Source: Citrobacter telavivensis (GTDB taxonomy: Bacteria; Pseudomonadota; Gammaproteobacteria; Enterobacterales; Enterobacteriaceae). Taken from it: 64,000 bases of DNA. A program made the position numbers and the translations under genes. Each line of letters begins with the position of its first letter. The stretch's first letter is position 1. Location: contig CP045205.1 of NCBI GenBank assembly GCA_009363175.1, positions 5,381,432 to 5,445,431 on the forward strand, read 5' to 3'. A model generated the notes under the pieces. The model was not told where the DNA came from, ran no database searches, and saw only the letters and a list, made by a program, of their open reading frames with translations. Of the stretch, positions 53,022 to 61,746 are shown one piece after another.

Positions 53022-53186
53022 ATGATTCGTAAGTATTGGTGGCTGGTTGTGTTTGCCGTCTCCGTTTTCCTTTTTGATGCCTTACTGATTCAGTGGATTG
53101 AGCTGATCACCACGGAAGTCGATAAATGCCGCAATATGGATTCTGTTAATCCGCTCAAACTGGTCAACTGCACCGATCTGCAATAG
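53022..53186 (+). CDS. yhdU: Small membrane protein YhdU
   Basis: Protein of 54 aa with one N-terminal membrane helix (WWLVVFAVSVFLFDALLIQW) and a short periplasmic tail with two Cys residues (CRNMDSVNPLKLVNC). Start 53022 (MIRKYWW) has AGGAT 7 bp upstream; the frame is open from 52995 but the extra residues are not family-like. DUF2556 family, function unknown. Converges on acrS. Confidence 0.88.
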   Translation: MIRKYWWLVVFAVSVFLFDALLIQWIELITTEVDKCRNMDSVNPLKLVNCTDLQ

Positions 53187-53227
53187 CGTTTGATTGATAA
53201 GCAGGAGAAATGATTAAATTTATTTTG

Positions 53228-53875
53228 TCACGTTTTTTCCGGCATTAATTGCATGATATTTTCGTCAGTAATTAACATCCTTAATACATTATCCACCAGC
53301 AACGGGGCCTGCTGATAAAGATCGTAGCGGGCGGGATTCATCAACCAGTTTTTCACAATACCGCTAAAACTACCGTGAATAATAATTAAGACGACGTCTA
53401 AATCCAGCGTTCTGGAAATCAATCCTTCCGCCATACTCGCCTGCAATGCGTCGCGTAGTCCCTTCTGGCTAAATCCAATTTTCTCTCGTATTTCTTGCTC
53501 TGATATCATGCCCTCATGAAATTCGCATTTATGATATAAAATTTGCAACAACGCCTGCTGCCGGGGAATCTCTGCGATATATTGCAATCCTGCGATTAGC
53601 TTCTCACGCAACTGCTGTAGCGGATTATCGCAAACATACAACGCTAACCGTTCCTGAATAAGATCGCGTAATGGCGGTTGCTGCTGCCAGAGTTCATTAA
53701 AAAGCTGCGTTTTATTGTCAAAATGCCAGTAGATAGCGCCCCGTGTGACCTGAGCCGCGTCCGCAATGTCGTTGAGCGTCGTGTTGCCAACGCCTCGCGT
53801 GGCAAACTGGATGATTGCAGTTTCAATCAAATGTTGCCGCGTTTTCAACGCTTCAGCTTTTGTTCTCTTAGCCAT
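53228..53875 (-). CDS. acrS: TetR-type repressor AcrS (EnvR)
   Basis: AcrS (215 aa) is a TetR-family repressor divergent from acrEF; in E. coli it represses acrAB. The HTH is in residues 10-60 (LIETAIIQFATRGVGNTTLN, DIADAAQVTRGAIYWHFDNK). The C-terminal helical domain binds ligands and dimerises. The gene is AT-rich compared with the housekeeping genes around it. A 19-bp inverted repeat upstream is a candidate autoregulatory operator. Confidence 0.93.
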   Translation of the reverse strand: MAKRTKAEALKTRQHLIETAIIQFATRGVGNTTLNDIADAAQVTRGAIYWHFDNKTQLFNELWQQQPPLRDLIQERLALYVCDNPLQQLREKLIAGLQYIAEIPRQQALLQILYHKCEFHEGMISEQEIREKIGFSQKGLRDALQASMAEGLISRTLDLDVVLIIIHGSFSGIVKNWLMNPARYDLYQQAPLLVDNVLRMLITDENIMQLMPEKT

Positions 53876-54280
53876 AGGTTATCGTATCAGAGGAAGAATA
53901 AAAAAATGAATACGACGATTCAAAATCGTCGATAAAAATAACTGTATCATTTCATCCATTCAGAGATGGCATAAAAGCGAACCACTTCAGCACAAAACAT
54001 TCAAATAAACACCACAAATGAAATGAATATAAATATTCACACCACGAATATATATTTCAAAACATATTAATATCCAAAAAAACATAACAAAACAAAACAG
54101 AATGAAAAGGTAAGCACCTCTTCTTTTTGCTTTTACGTGCCGTAACCCAGAGCATAAAATAAGTATTACTTACATCGCACGATAATAATTTGTAGGATAG
54201 CCAACTGTTATTTCTTCGTGCACGTTATCGCCTTACCGTTATCCGGTAAATAACGAGCTATTGGTTTTTAAGGAACAGTA
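53876..54280. other. acrS-acrE divergent region
   Basis: A 405-bp gap, strongly AT-rich between about 53990 and 54115 (runs of A, AT and CAAA). In E. coli acrEF is silenced by H-NS, and such DNA is a typical H-NS target. Contains a 19-bp palindrome near acrS (separate entry) and a small hairpin TTACCG-TTATC-CGGTAA before acrE (about 54233-54249). Confidence 0.6.
53913..53931. promoter_or_regulatory. Inverted repeat before acrS, candidate operator
   Basis: CGACGATT-CAA-AATCGTCG, a perfect palindrome with 8-bp arms, 37 bp upstream of the acrS ATG. TetR-family regulators bind palindromes of this size, so AcrS is the first candidate ligand. It is not the acrAB-type AcrR operator I recall. Confidence 0.5.
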
Positions 54281-55444
54281 ATGACGAAACATGCCAGGTT
54301 TTCACTCCTGCCCTCATTTATCCTCATCTCTGCTGCGTTGCTTGCCGGTTGTGACGATCAGGGAGATAAGCAAGCTCAGGCAACTGAACCGCAGGTGACC
54401 GTTCATGTGGTCACCTCCGCGCCATTAGCGGTAACGACCGAACTGCCCGGACGCACCTCTGCATTCCGCGTTGCAGAGGTGCGTCCACAGGTCAGTGGTA
54501 TTGTCCTCAAAAGGAATTTCACCGAGGGCAGCGATGTTGAGGCCGGGCAGTCGCTGTATCAAATTGATCCTGCCACCTTGCAGGCGAATTACGACAGCGC
54601 GAAAGGGGATCTGGCGAAAAGTGAAGCCGCTGCTGCCATCGCCCGTTTGACGGTAAAGCGCTATGCCCCGCTGGTTGGGACAAAATATATCAGTCAACAG
54701 GAATACGACCAGGCGATTGCGAATGCTCGTCAGGCCGATGCGGTAGTTATCGCCGCGCAAGCCGCCGTTGAAAGCGCACGCATTAATCTGGCTTACACCA
54801 AGGTCACCTCGCCGATCGGCGGCCGGGTTGGCAAATCCAGCGTCACTGAAGGCGCACTGGTGACCGACGGTCAGGCAACGGCACTGGCTACCGTACAGCA
54901 ACTCGATCCTATCTATGTCGATGTCACACAGTCCAGCAGCGACTTTATGCGTCTTAAGCAGTCCGTTGAACAGGGCAGCCTGCATAAGGACAGTGCCAGC
55001 AGCAGCGTCCAGTTGCTGATGGAAAATGGTAGTGCGTATCCCCTGAAAGGGACACTGCAGTTCTCTGATGTCACGGTGGATGAAAGCACGGGCTCCATCA
55101 CCCTCCGCGCCGTATTCCCTAACCCGCAGCATACTCTGCTGCCGGGGATGTTTGTTCGCGCGCGAATCGACGAAGGCGTTCAACCAAACGCCATTCTGAT
55201 CCCCCAGCAGGGCGTAACGCGAACACCTCGCGGTGATGCGACAGTGCTGGTCGTCAATAACCAAAGCCAGGTTGAACCACGCACCGTCATCGCTTCACAG
55301 GCCATCGGTGACAAATGGCTGATTAGCGAAGGCTTACAGCCCGGCGACCAGGTGATCGTCAGCGGAATACAAAAAGCCCATCCCGGCATGAAAGTGAAAG
55401 CCACCACGGATGCCAATACCCCTGCGGCGAAAGCGGCGCAATAA
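54281..55444 (+). CDS. acrE: Multidrug efflux adaptor lipoprotein AcrE
   Basis: AcrE (387 aa) is the periplasmic membrane-fusion protein of the AcrEF-TolC tripartite pump. A lipoprotein signal ends at Cys24 (ISAALLAGC|DD). Lipoyl halves RVAEVRPQVSGIVLKRNFTE and INLAYTKVTSPIGGRVGKSS flank the helical hairpin, followed by beta-barrel and membrane-proximal domains. AAGGAA ribosome binding site. acrF starts 11 bp after the stop. Confidence 0.96.
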   Translation: MTKHARFSLLPSFILISAALLAGCDDQGDKQAQATEPQVTVHVVTSAPLAVTTELPGRTSAFRVAEVRPQVSGIVLKRNFTEGSDVEAGQSLYQIDPATLQANYDSAKGDLAKSEAAAAIARLTVKRYAPLVGTKYISQQEYDQAIANARQADAVVIAAQAAVESARINLAYTKVTSPIGGRVGKSSVTEGALVTDGQATALATVQQLDPIYVDVTQSSSDFMRLKQSVEQGSLHKDSASSSVQLLMENGSAYPLKGTLQFSDVTVDESTGSITLRAVFPNPQHTLLPGMFVRARIDEGVQPNAILIPQQGVTRTPRGDATVLVVNNQSQVEPRTVIASQAIGDKWLISEGLQPGDQVIVSGIQKAHPGMKVKATTDANTPAAKAAQ

Positions 55445-55455
55445 GGTCACCGGAT

Positions 55456-58400
55456 ATGGCAAACTTTTTCATTAGACGTCCGATCTTTGCCTGGGTACTC
55501 GCCATCATTCTGATGCTGGCGGGAGCCCTGGCGATTATGCAACTGCCTGTTGCGCAATACCCGACTATCGCACCACCTGCGGTTGCGATTTCCGCGACCT
55601 ATCCAGGGGCAGATGCGCAAACGGTGCAAGATACCGTGACGCAGGTTATCGAACAGAATATGAACGGTATCGATAACCTGATGTATATGTCGTCCACCAG
55701 CGACTCTGCAGGTAGCGTGACCATCACGTTAACCTTTCAGTCCGGTACCGACCCGGATATCGCTCAGGTTCAGGTGCAGAACAAACTGCAGTTGGCGACG
55801 CCGTTGCTGCCTCAGGAAGTACAACAACAAGGGATTAGCGTAGAAAAATCGAGCAGCAGCTTCTTGTTAGTCGCAGGGTTCGTCTCTGACAATCCGCAAA
55901 CGACTCAGGACGATATTTCCGACTACGTCGCCTCAAACGTGAAAGATACGATCAGCCGCCTGAGCGGTGTGGGTGATGTACAACTGTTTGGCGCACAGTA
56001 CGCGATGCGTATCTGGCTTGATGCCAATCTGCTGAACAAATACCAGCTCACGCCGGTTGATGTCATCAATCAGTTGAAAGTGCAGAACGACCAGATCGCA
56101 GCCGGTCAGTTGGGCGGAACGCCAGCATTGCCGGGTCAACAGTTGAACGCCTCCATCATCGCGCAGACGCGTCTGAAAGATCCTGAGGAATTCGGCAAAG
56201 TCACATTACGGGTAAACAGTGACGGTTCCACCGTGCGCCTTAACGATGTTGCGCGTATCGAACTTGGGGGAGAAAACTATAACGTTGTCGCCCGAATTAA
56301 CGGTAAGCCAGCCGCTGGCCTGGGGATCAAACTGGCGACCGGCGCTAACGCCCTGGATACCGCCAGCGCGATCAAAGCCAAACTCGTTGATCTGCAACCT
56401 TTCTTCCCACAAGGGATGAAAGTGGTCTATCCGTACGACACAACGCCATTTGTGAAGATCTCCATTCACGAAGTCGTGAAAACGCTATTCGAAGCGATCG
56501 TACTGGTTTTCCTTGTGATGTATCTGTTTTTGCAGAACATCCGTGCAACGCTCATTCCGACAATTGCGGTTCCCGTCGTGCTGCTGGGTACGTTTGCGGT
56601 CCTCTCGGCGTTTGGCTACTCGATCAACACCTTGACGATGTTCGGGATGGTACTGGCGATAGGCCTCCTGGTCGATGACGCCATTGTGGTGGTGGAAAAC
56701 GTTGAACGCGTGATGATGGAGGACAAGTTGCCGCCCAAAGAGGCAACGGAGAAATCCATGTCCCAAATCCAGGGGGCGCTGGTTGGGATCGCGATGGTGC
56801 TGTCTGCCGTCTTCATCCCGATGGCCTTTTTTGGCGGCTCCACCGGGGCGATTTACCGCCAGTTTTCTATCACTATCGTATCCGCAATGGCGCTCTCCGT
56901 TCTGGTGGCATTGATCCTGACTCCGGCACTTTGCGCAACGCTGCTTAAGCCAGTGTCCGCCGAACACCACGAGCAGAAAGGGAAATTCTTCAGTTGGTTT
57001 AATGCCAAATTTGACCTCAGCGTTAACCACTACACCCACAGCGTCAGCGGTATTGTACGCAACACCGGGCGCTACCTGATTATCTACATCCTGATTGTCG
57101 TCGGGATGGCGATACTGTTTCTACGTCTCCCTACCTCCTTCCTGCCTGAAGAAGATCAGGGTGTGTTCATGACCATGATTCAGTTACCTGCCGGGGCAAC
57201 CCAGGAACGAACCCAAAAAGTGTTAGATCAGGTTACGCATTACTACCTGAATAACGAAAAAGCGAACATTGAGAGCGTGTTTACGGTCAATGGTTTCAGC
57301 TTTAGCGGCCAGGCGCAGAACGCGGGTCTGGCTTTCATTAGCCTAAAACCCTGGGATGAACGTAGCGGCAAAGAAAACAGCGTCGAAGCGGTGATTGCGC
57401 GCGCGACCCACGCGTTCAGTCAGATAACGGATGGAATGGTCTTTCCCTTCAACATGCCGGCAATTATTGAACTGGGCACCGCGACCGGTTTCGACTTTGA
57501 GCTCATTGACCAGGGCGGGCTGGGTCACGCCGGGCTAACATCAGCACGTAATCAGCTATTGGGCATGGTTGCTAAGCACGCCGATCTGCTGGTCCGTGTT
57601 CGTCCTAACGGTCTGGAGGATACCCCGCAGTTCAAGCTGGATGTTGACCAGGAAAAAGCGCAGGCGCTTGGCGTTGCACTGTCAGACATTAACCAAACGA
57701 TCTCAGCATCACTCGGTGGTTCCTACGTTAACGACTTTATTGACCGCGGACGCGTGAAGAAAGTCTATGTTCAGGCGGATGCGAAATTCCGTATGCTGCC
57801 AGAGGACATCAACAATCTGTACGTTCGCAGCGCCAACGGCAAGATGGTGCCCTTCTCAGCCTTCAGCACCGCCCGTTGGGTGTATGGCTCTCCGCGTCTG
57901 GAACGCTACAACGGCATGCCATCAATGGAACTGTTGGGTGAGGCTACACCAGGTCGAAGCACCGGTGAGGCGATGGCGTTGATGGAAAATCTCGCGTCAA
58001 AATTGCCAAATGGCATCGGCCATGACTGGACGGGAATGTCATATCAGGAACGTCTGTCTGGTAATCAGGCACCGGCACTGTATGCCATCTCACTGATCGT
58101 CGTGTTCCTCTGCCTTGCCGCACTGTATGAAAGCTGGTCCATTCCATTCTCGGTGATGCTGGTTGTCCCGCTTGGTGTAGTTGGCGCGCTTCTGGCCGCC
58201 TCCCTGCGAGGGCTGAATAACGACGTCTATTTCCAGGTCGGACTGTTAACCACGATTGGCCTTTCCGCGAAAAACGCCATTCTGATCGTGGAGTTTGCCA
58301 AGGATCTGATGGAGAAAGAAGGTCGTGGCCTGATAGAGGCAACGCTTGAGGCGGCACGCATGCGCCTACGCCCTATTCTGATGACCTCACTCGCATTCAT

Positions 58401-58569
58401 CCTCGGCGTAATGCCGCTGGTCATTAGTCAGGGAGCGGGGAGCGGTGCCCAGAATGCGGTCGGAACCGGTGTGATGGGAGGAATGCTGACAGCAACGCTG
58501 CTGGCCATCTTCTTTGTCCCGGCATTCTTTGTCGTAGTAAGAGGCCGTTTTAACAAATCCCAGAGCTAA
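55456..58569 (+). CDS. acrF: Multidrug efflux RND transporter AcrF
   Basis: AcrF (1037 aa) is the inner-membrane proton-driven RND pump of AcrEF-TolC, exporting dyes, detergents and many antibiotics. It starts with the RND signature MANFFIRRPIFAWVLAIILM. The proton-relay Asp pair is in GLLVDDAIVVVENVERVM near residue 407, and the relay Lys in GLSAKNAILIVEFAKDLMEK near 940. Two large periplasmic loops lie between helices 1-2 and 7-8. Full length, no break. Confidence 0.97.
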   Translation: MANFFIRRPIFAWVLAIILMLAGALAIMQLPVAQYPTIAPPAVAISATYPGADAQTVQDTVTQVIEQNMNGIDNLMYMSSTSDSAGSVTITLTFQSGTDPDIAQVQVQNKLQLATPLLPQEVQQQGISVEKSSSSFLLVAGFVSDNPQTTQDDISDYVASNVKDTISRLSGVGDVQLFGAQYAMRIWLDANLLNKYQLTPVDVINQLKVQNDQIAAGQLGGTPALPGQQLNASIIAQTRLKDPEEFGKVTLRVNSDGSTVRLNDVARIELGGENYNVVARINGKPAAGLGIKLATGANALDTASAIKAKLVDLQPFFPQGMKVVYPYDTTPFVKISIHEVVKTLFEAIVLVFLVMYLFLQNIRATLIPTIAVPVVLLGTFAVLSAFGYSINTLTMFGMVLAIGLLVDDAIVVVENVERVMMEDKLPPKEATEKSMSQIQGALVGIAMVLSAVFIPMAFFGGSTGAIYRQFSITIVSAMALSVLVALILTPALCATLLKPVSAEHHEQKGKFFSWFNAKFDLSVNHYTHSVSGIVRNTGRYLIIYILIVVGMAILFLRLPTSFLPEEDQGVFMTMIQLPAGATQERTQKVLDQVTHYYLNNEKANIESVFTVNGFSFSGQAQNAGLAFISLKPWDERSGKENSVEAVIARATHAFSQITDGMVFPFNMPAIIELGTATGFDFELIDQGGLGHAGLTSARNQLLGMVAKHADLLVRVRPNGLEDTPQFKLDVDQEKAQALGVALSDINQTISASLGGSYVNDFIDRGRVKKVYVQADAKFRMLPEDINNLYVRSANGKMVPFSAFSTARWVYGSPRLERYNGMPSMELLGEATPGRSTGEAMALMENLASKLPNGIGHDWTGMSYQERLSGNQAPALYAISLIVVFLCLAALYESWSIPFSVMLVVPLGVVGALLAASLRGLNNDVYFQVGLLTTIGLSAKNAILIVEFAKDLMEKEGRGLIEATLEAARMRLRPILMTSLAFILGVMPLVISQGAGSGAQNAVGTGVMGGMLTATLLAIFFVPAFFVVVRGRFNKSQS

Positions 58570-58578
58570 TGTGTAAAT

Positions 58579-58603
58579 AAAGGCGTCGACGGACGCCTTT
58601 ATC
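58579..58603 (+). terminator. Terminator after acrF
   Basis: AAAGGCGTC / GACGCCTTT stem, GACG loop, 9 bp after the acrF stop. The T stretch is short (TTTATCC). Confidence 0.7.
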
Positions 58604-58813
58604 CTTTCAATATCTTTCTTTATTTATTAAACAGATAGTCATTTACTCTGCGTAATACGAAACTTGTGCCTCCATTATTTTTACAATCCACATGAATTGA
58701 GATTATTCCATATGCCAATCTTTTTTTAAGCGGTGGTAAAATTCGGTTCGTATTCGCAAAGCAGCATTCACTATTACTGCATTTAGCGGAACGCTTATTT
58801 TTGAGGTAACACC

Positions 58814-59035
58814 ATGAAAAGATTAATTCCAGTGGCATTGCTCACGGCATTGCTGGCGGGCTGTGCACACGATTCCCCCTGCGTTCCGGTTTATGACGAT
58901 CAGGGACGCCTCGTTCATACCAATACCTGTATGAAAGGGACGACTCAGGATAACTGGGAAACCGCTGGCGCGATTGCTGGCGGGGCCGCCGCTGTTGCGG
59001 GCCTGACGATGGGGATCATCGCGCTGTCAAAATAA
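58814..59035 (+). CDS. yhdV: Small lipoprotein YhdV
   Basis: Protein of 73 aa. A lipoprotein signal ends at Cys17 (VALLTALLAGC|AHD), followed by a short loop with a second Cys and a glycine/alanine-rich hydrophobic C-terminal half (GAIAGGAAAVAGLTMGIIAL). GAGG ribosome binding site. Function unknown. Same place as in K-12, between acrF and yhdW, with terminators on both sides. Confidence 0.92.
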   Translation: MKRLIPVALLTALLAGCAHDSPCVPVYDDQGRLVHTNTCMKGTTQDNWETAGAIAGGAAAVAGLTMGIIALSK

Positions 59036-59042
59036 CATTCTC

Positions 59043-59066
59043 AGAGCGCGGAACATGCCGCGCTCT
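59043..59066 (+). terminator. Terminator after yhdV
   Basis: AGAGCGCGG / CCGCGCTCT, a 9-bp GC-rich stem with a 6-nt loop, 7 bp after the yhdV stop. Only TTAG follows. Confidence 0.6.
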
Positions 59067-59246
59067 TAGCCTAAGATCACCTTTTTTCATACCATACAAT
59101 GTGTTGAAAAATAGATATCTCATTACATTTTAATTATCAATAACGTCCCGACCTCTTCTTTTCTTCATTTATCTTTCAATACTCACCCTCTCGATATTCA
59201 CGCCCGAAACTGTTATTTCACTTCGCGAGCATTGTTTTAAATATTT

Positions 59247-59263
59247 TGCTCCAAAATGTGGCT
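59247..59263. promoter_or_regulatory. NtrC-like site 1 upstream of yhdW
   Basis: TGCTCCAAAATGTGGCT matches 13 of 17 positions of TGCACYAWWWTGGTGCA by my alignment. Its centre is about 126 bp upstream of the inferred transcription start, in the enhancer range. Confidence 0.5.
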
Positions 59264-59276
59264 TACGTTTCAATTT

Positions 59277-59293
59277 CGCACCATTTCAGGGCG
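59277..59293. promoter_or_regulatory. NtrC-like site 2 upstream of yhdW
   Basis: CGCACCATTTCAGGGCG has a perfect left half (GCACCATTT) and a weaker right half, 12 of 17 positions. It is 30 bp from site 1, close to three helical turns, like the paired NtrC sites at glnA. Confidence 0.4.
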
Positions 59294-59354
59294 CTGAGTT
59301 TATTTTTTCCTGTCTACACTCTGCTTATTGCGTCGGATATTCGTACGCAAAACC

Positions 59355-59370
59355 TGGCACTACCTTTGCT
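59355..59370 (+). promoter_or_regulatory. Sigma-54 promoter of yhdWXYZ
   Basis: TGGCACTACCTTTGCT matches the -24/-12 consensus TGGCAC-N5-TTGCW exactly, with GG and GC separated by the required 10 bp. It lies 90 bp before yhdW; transcription should start near 59381. The E. coli yhdWXYZ genes are known members of the NtrC regulon. Confidence 0.88.
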
Positions 59371-59460
59371 TAAAAGAGTATGGCCAATGCCACAGACAGG
59401 TTAAAGACGTTGCAGAACGTCTCTCTATAACAATAATTTCTTTGCCACACAGGATGCATT

Positions 59461-60486
59461 ATGAAAAAGATGATGATTGCCACACTGGCTGCGGCCGGCG
59501 TGCTGCTTGCGATTGCCAATCAGGCACATGCGGGTACAACGCTGGATGCTGTAAAAAAGAAAGGGTTCGTGCAATGTGGTATCAGTGACGGTCTTCCCGG
59601 TTTTTCTTACGCTGATGCGAACGGGAAATTCTCCGGGATAGATGTGGATGTTTGCCGTGGCGTTGCTGCCGCCGTCCTGGGAGATGATACAAAAGTAAAA
59701 TATACCCCACTCACCGCAAAAGAACGCTTCACCGCATTACAGTCTGGCGAAGTCGATCTTCTCTCCCGTAATACCACCTGGACCTCTTCGCGTGATTCCG
59801 GAATGGGCATGTCCTTTACTGGCGTCACCTATTACGATGGCATCGGCTTCCTGACCCACAACAAAGCGGGCCTGAAAAGCGCGAAAGAGTTAGATGGTGC
59901 CACCGTCTGTATTCAGGCGGGAACGGATACGGAACTGAACGTGGCGGATTATTTCAAAGCCAACAACATGAAATACACCCCGGTCACCTTTGACCGCTCA
60001 GATGAGTCGGCAAAAGCGCTGGAATCAGGACGTTGCGATACCCTCGCCTCTGACCAGTCCCAACTCTATGCCCTGCGCATCAAACTCAGCAATCCGGCAG
60101 AGTGGCTTGTGCTACCAGAAGTGATCTCGAAAGAGCCGCTGGGCCCGGTTGTTCGTCGTGGCGATGACGAGTGGTTCTCTATTGTGCGCTGGACGCTGTT
60201 TGCCATGCTGAATGCCGAAGAGATGGGCGTGACGTCGAAGAATGTCGATGAGAAAGCGGCGAACCCTGCGACACCAGACATGGCGCATCTGCTGGGCAAA
60301 GAAGGTGACTACGGCAAAGATCTGAAGCTCGACAATAAATGGGCTTACAACATCATCAAGCAGGTGGGTAACTATGCGGAGATCTTTGAGCGCAACGTCG
60401 GATCGGAAAGCCCACTGAAGATCAAACGTGGACAGAACAATCTCTGGAATAACGGCGGCATTCAATACGCACCGCCAGTGCGTTAA
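59461..60486 (+). CDS. yhdW: Amino acid ABC transporter, periplasmic binding protein
   Basis: Protein of 341 aa (AapJ type). A signal peptide ends near residue 24 (AAAGVLLAIANQAHA|G). The solute-binding family 3 fold follows: GFVQCGISDGLPGFSYADAN, KFSGIDVDVCRGVAAAVLGD, and LLSRNTTWTSSRDSGMG. Relatives bind a wide range of L-amino acids. The gene is intact here; from memory K-12 yhdW is marked as doubtful or a pseudogene. First gene of the operon, directly behind the sigma-54 promoter. Confidence 0.94.
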   Translation: MKKMMIATLAAAGVLLAIANQAHAGTTLDAVKKKGFVQCGISDGLPGFSYADANGKFSGIDVDVCRGVAAAVLGDDTKVKYTPLTAKERFTALQSGEVDLLSRNTTWTSSRDSGMGMSFTGVTYYDGIGFLTHNKAGLKSAKELDGATVCIQAGTDTELNVADYFKANNMKYTPVTFDRSDESAKALESGRCDTLASDQSQLYALRIKLSNPAEWLVLPEVISKEPLGPVVRRGDDEWFSIVRWTLFAMLNAEEMGVTSKNVDEKAANPATPDMAHLLGKEGDYGKDLKLDNKWAYNIIKQVGNYAEIFERNVGSESPLKIKRGQNNLWNNGGIQYAPPVR

Positions 60487-60504
60487 TTCGTTGTGATGTA
60501 ACGG

Positions 60505-60522
60505 GCGCCGCACAGGCGGCGC
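60505..60522 (+). other. Hairpin between yhdW and yhdX
   Basis: GCGCCGC / GCGGCGC stem with an ACAG loop, 18 bp after the yhdW stop. Such hairpins after binding-protein genes commonly keep the binding protein at higher level than the membrane subunits. Confidence 0.55.
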
Positions 60523-60555
60523 TCAGTTCAGAGTCATGGTTACCGAGGCTTTCTT

Positions 60556-61737
60556 ATGTTCCATCGCCGCTCAAGTGTAAAAGGGTCACTCTCCTTTTCA
60601 AACCCTGCGGTCCGCGCCTGGCTGTTCCAGATCCTCGCCATTCTTGCGGTCGTTGCAGTTGCAATCTATCTCATTCATAACACGATAAATAATCTAAGCA
60701 GTCGCGGCATTACCTCGGGCTTTGCCTTTCTTGACCGTAGCGCTGGATTTGGCATTGTCCAGCACCTGATCGACTATCAACAGGGTGACACATACGGACG
60801 CGTTTTTCTGGTGGGTTTGCTTAATACGCTACTGGTTTCCGCGCTGTGTATTGTCTTTGCGTCATTTATCGGCTTCTTTCTCGGGCTGGCGCGCCTGTCG
60901 GATAACTGGTTACTGCGTAAACTCTCAACGGTTTATATCGAGACCTTCCGTAACATCCCGCCGCTCCTGCAAATCTTTTTCTGGTACTTCGCGGTTCTGC
61001 GCAATTTACCCGGCCCCCGCCAGGCCGCCAGCGCGCTGGAGATGGTCTTTTTAAGCAATCGCGGACTCTATATCCCGTCGCCACAGTTAGGAGAAGGCGT
61101 GCTCGCTTTCGTGCTCTCGACAGCAATTGCTATTGCGCTGTCCGTGGGTCTGTTCCGTTTCAATAAAATGCATCAGATGAAAACGGGACAGTTATGCAGA
61201 ACCTGGCCCACGGCATTAAGCCTGATTGTGCTGCTGCCGCTCATCGCGCACTGGCTTTTTGGTGCGGCGCTGCACTGGGATATTCCACAGCTACGCGGCT
61301 TCAACTTCCGTGGCGGAATGGTGCTCATTCCTGAACTGGCGGCCCTGACGCTGGCGTTGTCGGTATACACCTCAGCATTTATTGCCGAAATCATTCGTGC
61401 CGGTATTCAGGCCGTTCCCAACGGTCAGCATGAAGCCGCCCGTTCTCTCGGGTTGCCCAATACCGTGACACTTCGCCAGGTCATCATTCCTCAGGCGTTA
61501 CGCGTCATTATTCCGCCACTGACCAGTCAGTACCTGAATATCGTGAAAAACTCATCGCTGGCTGCCGCCATTGGCTATCCCGATATGGTATCGCTGTTCG
61601 CCGGCACGGTGCTTAACCAGACGGGACAGGCCATTGAAACGATCGCCATTACAATGTCGGTGTACCTGATAATTAGCCTGACCATCTCGCTGCTGATGAA
61701 CATCTATAACCGGCGAATCGCCCTCATTGAGCGCTAA
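60556..61737 (+). CDS. yhdX: Amino acid ABC transporter permease (AapQ type)
   Basis: Protein of 393 aa with about eight membrane helices. The family permease motif (EAA loop) EAARSLGLPNTVTLRQVIIP is near residue 296. The HisMQ-type segment YIETFRNIPPLLQIFFWYFA lies near residue 130. It forms the membrane channel with YhdY, whose start is 9 bp after this stop. Confidence 0.94.
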   Translation: MFHRRSSVKGSLSFSNPAVRAWLFQILAILAVVAVAIYLIHNTINNLSSRGITSGFAFLDRSAGFGIVQHLIDYQQGDTYGRVFLVGLLNTLLVSALCIVFASFIGFFLGLARLSDNWLLRKLSTVYIETFRNIPPLLQIFFWYFAVLRNLPGPRQAASALEMVFLSNRGLYIPSPQLGEGVLAFVLSTAIAIALSVGLFRFNKMHQMKTGQLCRTWPTALSLIVLLPLIAHWLFGAALHWDIPQLRGFNFRGGMVLIPELAALTLALSVYTSAFIAEIIRAGIQAVPNGQHEAARSLGLPNTVTLRQVIIPQALRVIIPPLTSQYLNIVKNSSLAAAIGYPDMVSLFAGTVLNQTGQAIETIAITMSVYLIISLTISLLMNIYNRRIALIER

Positions 61738-61746
61738 GGAACCATG

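Larger units (their letters stand above)
59067..59460. other. yhdW control region
   Basis: A non-coding stretch of about 390 bp with a sigma-54 promoter and two NtrC-like sites (separate entries). The remaining upstream 180 bp are AT-rich with no gene. A plus-strand frame at 59328-59588 is out of frame with yhdW and not real. Confidence 0.7.
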
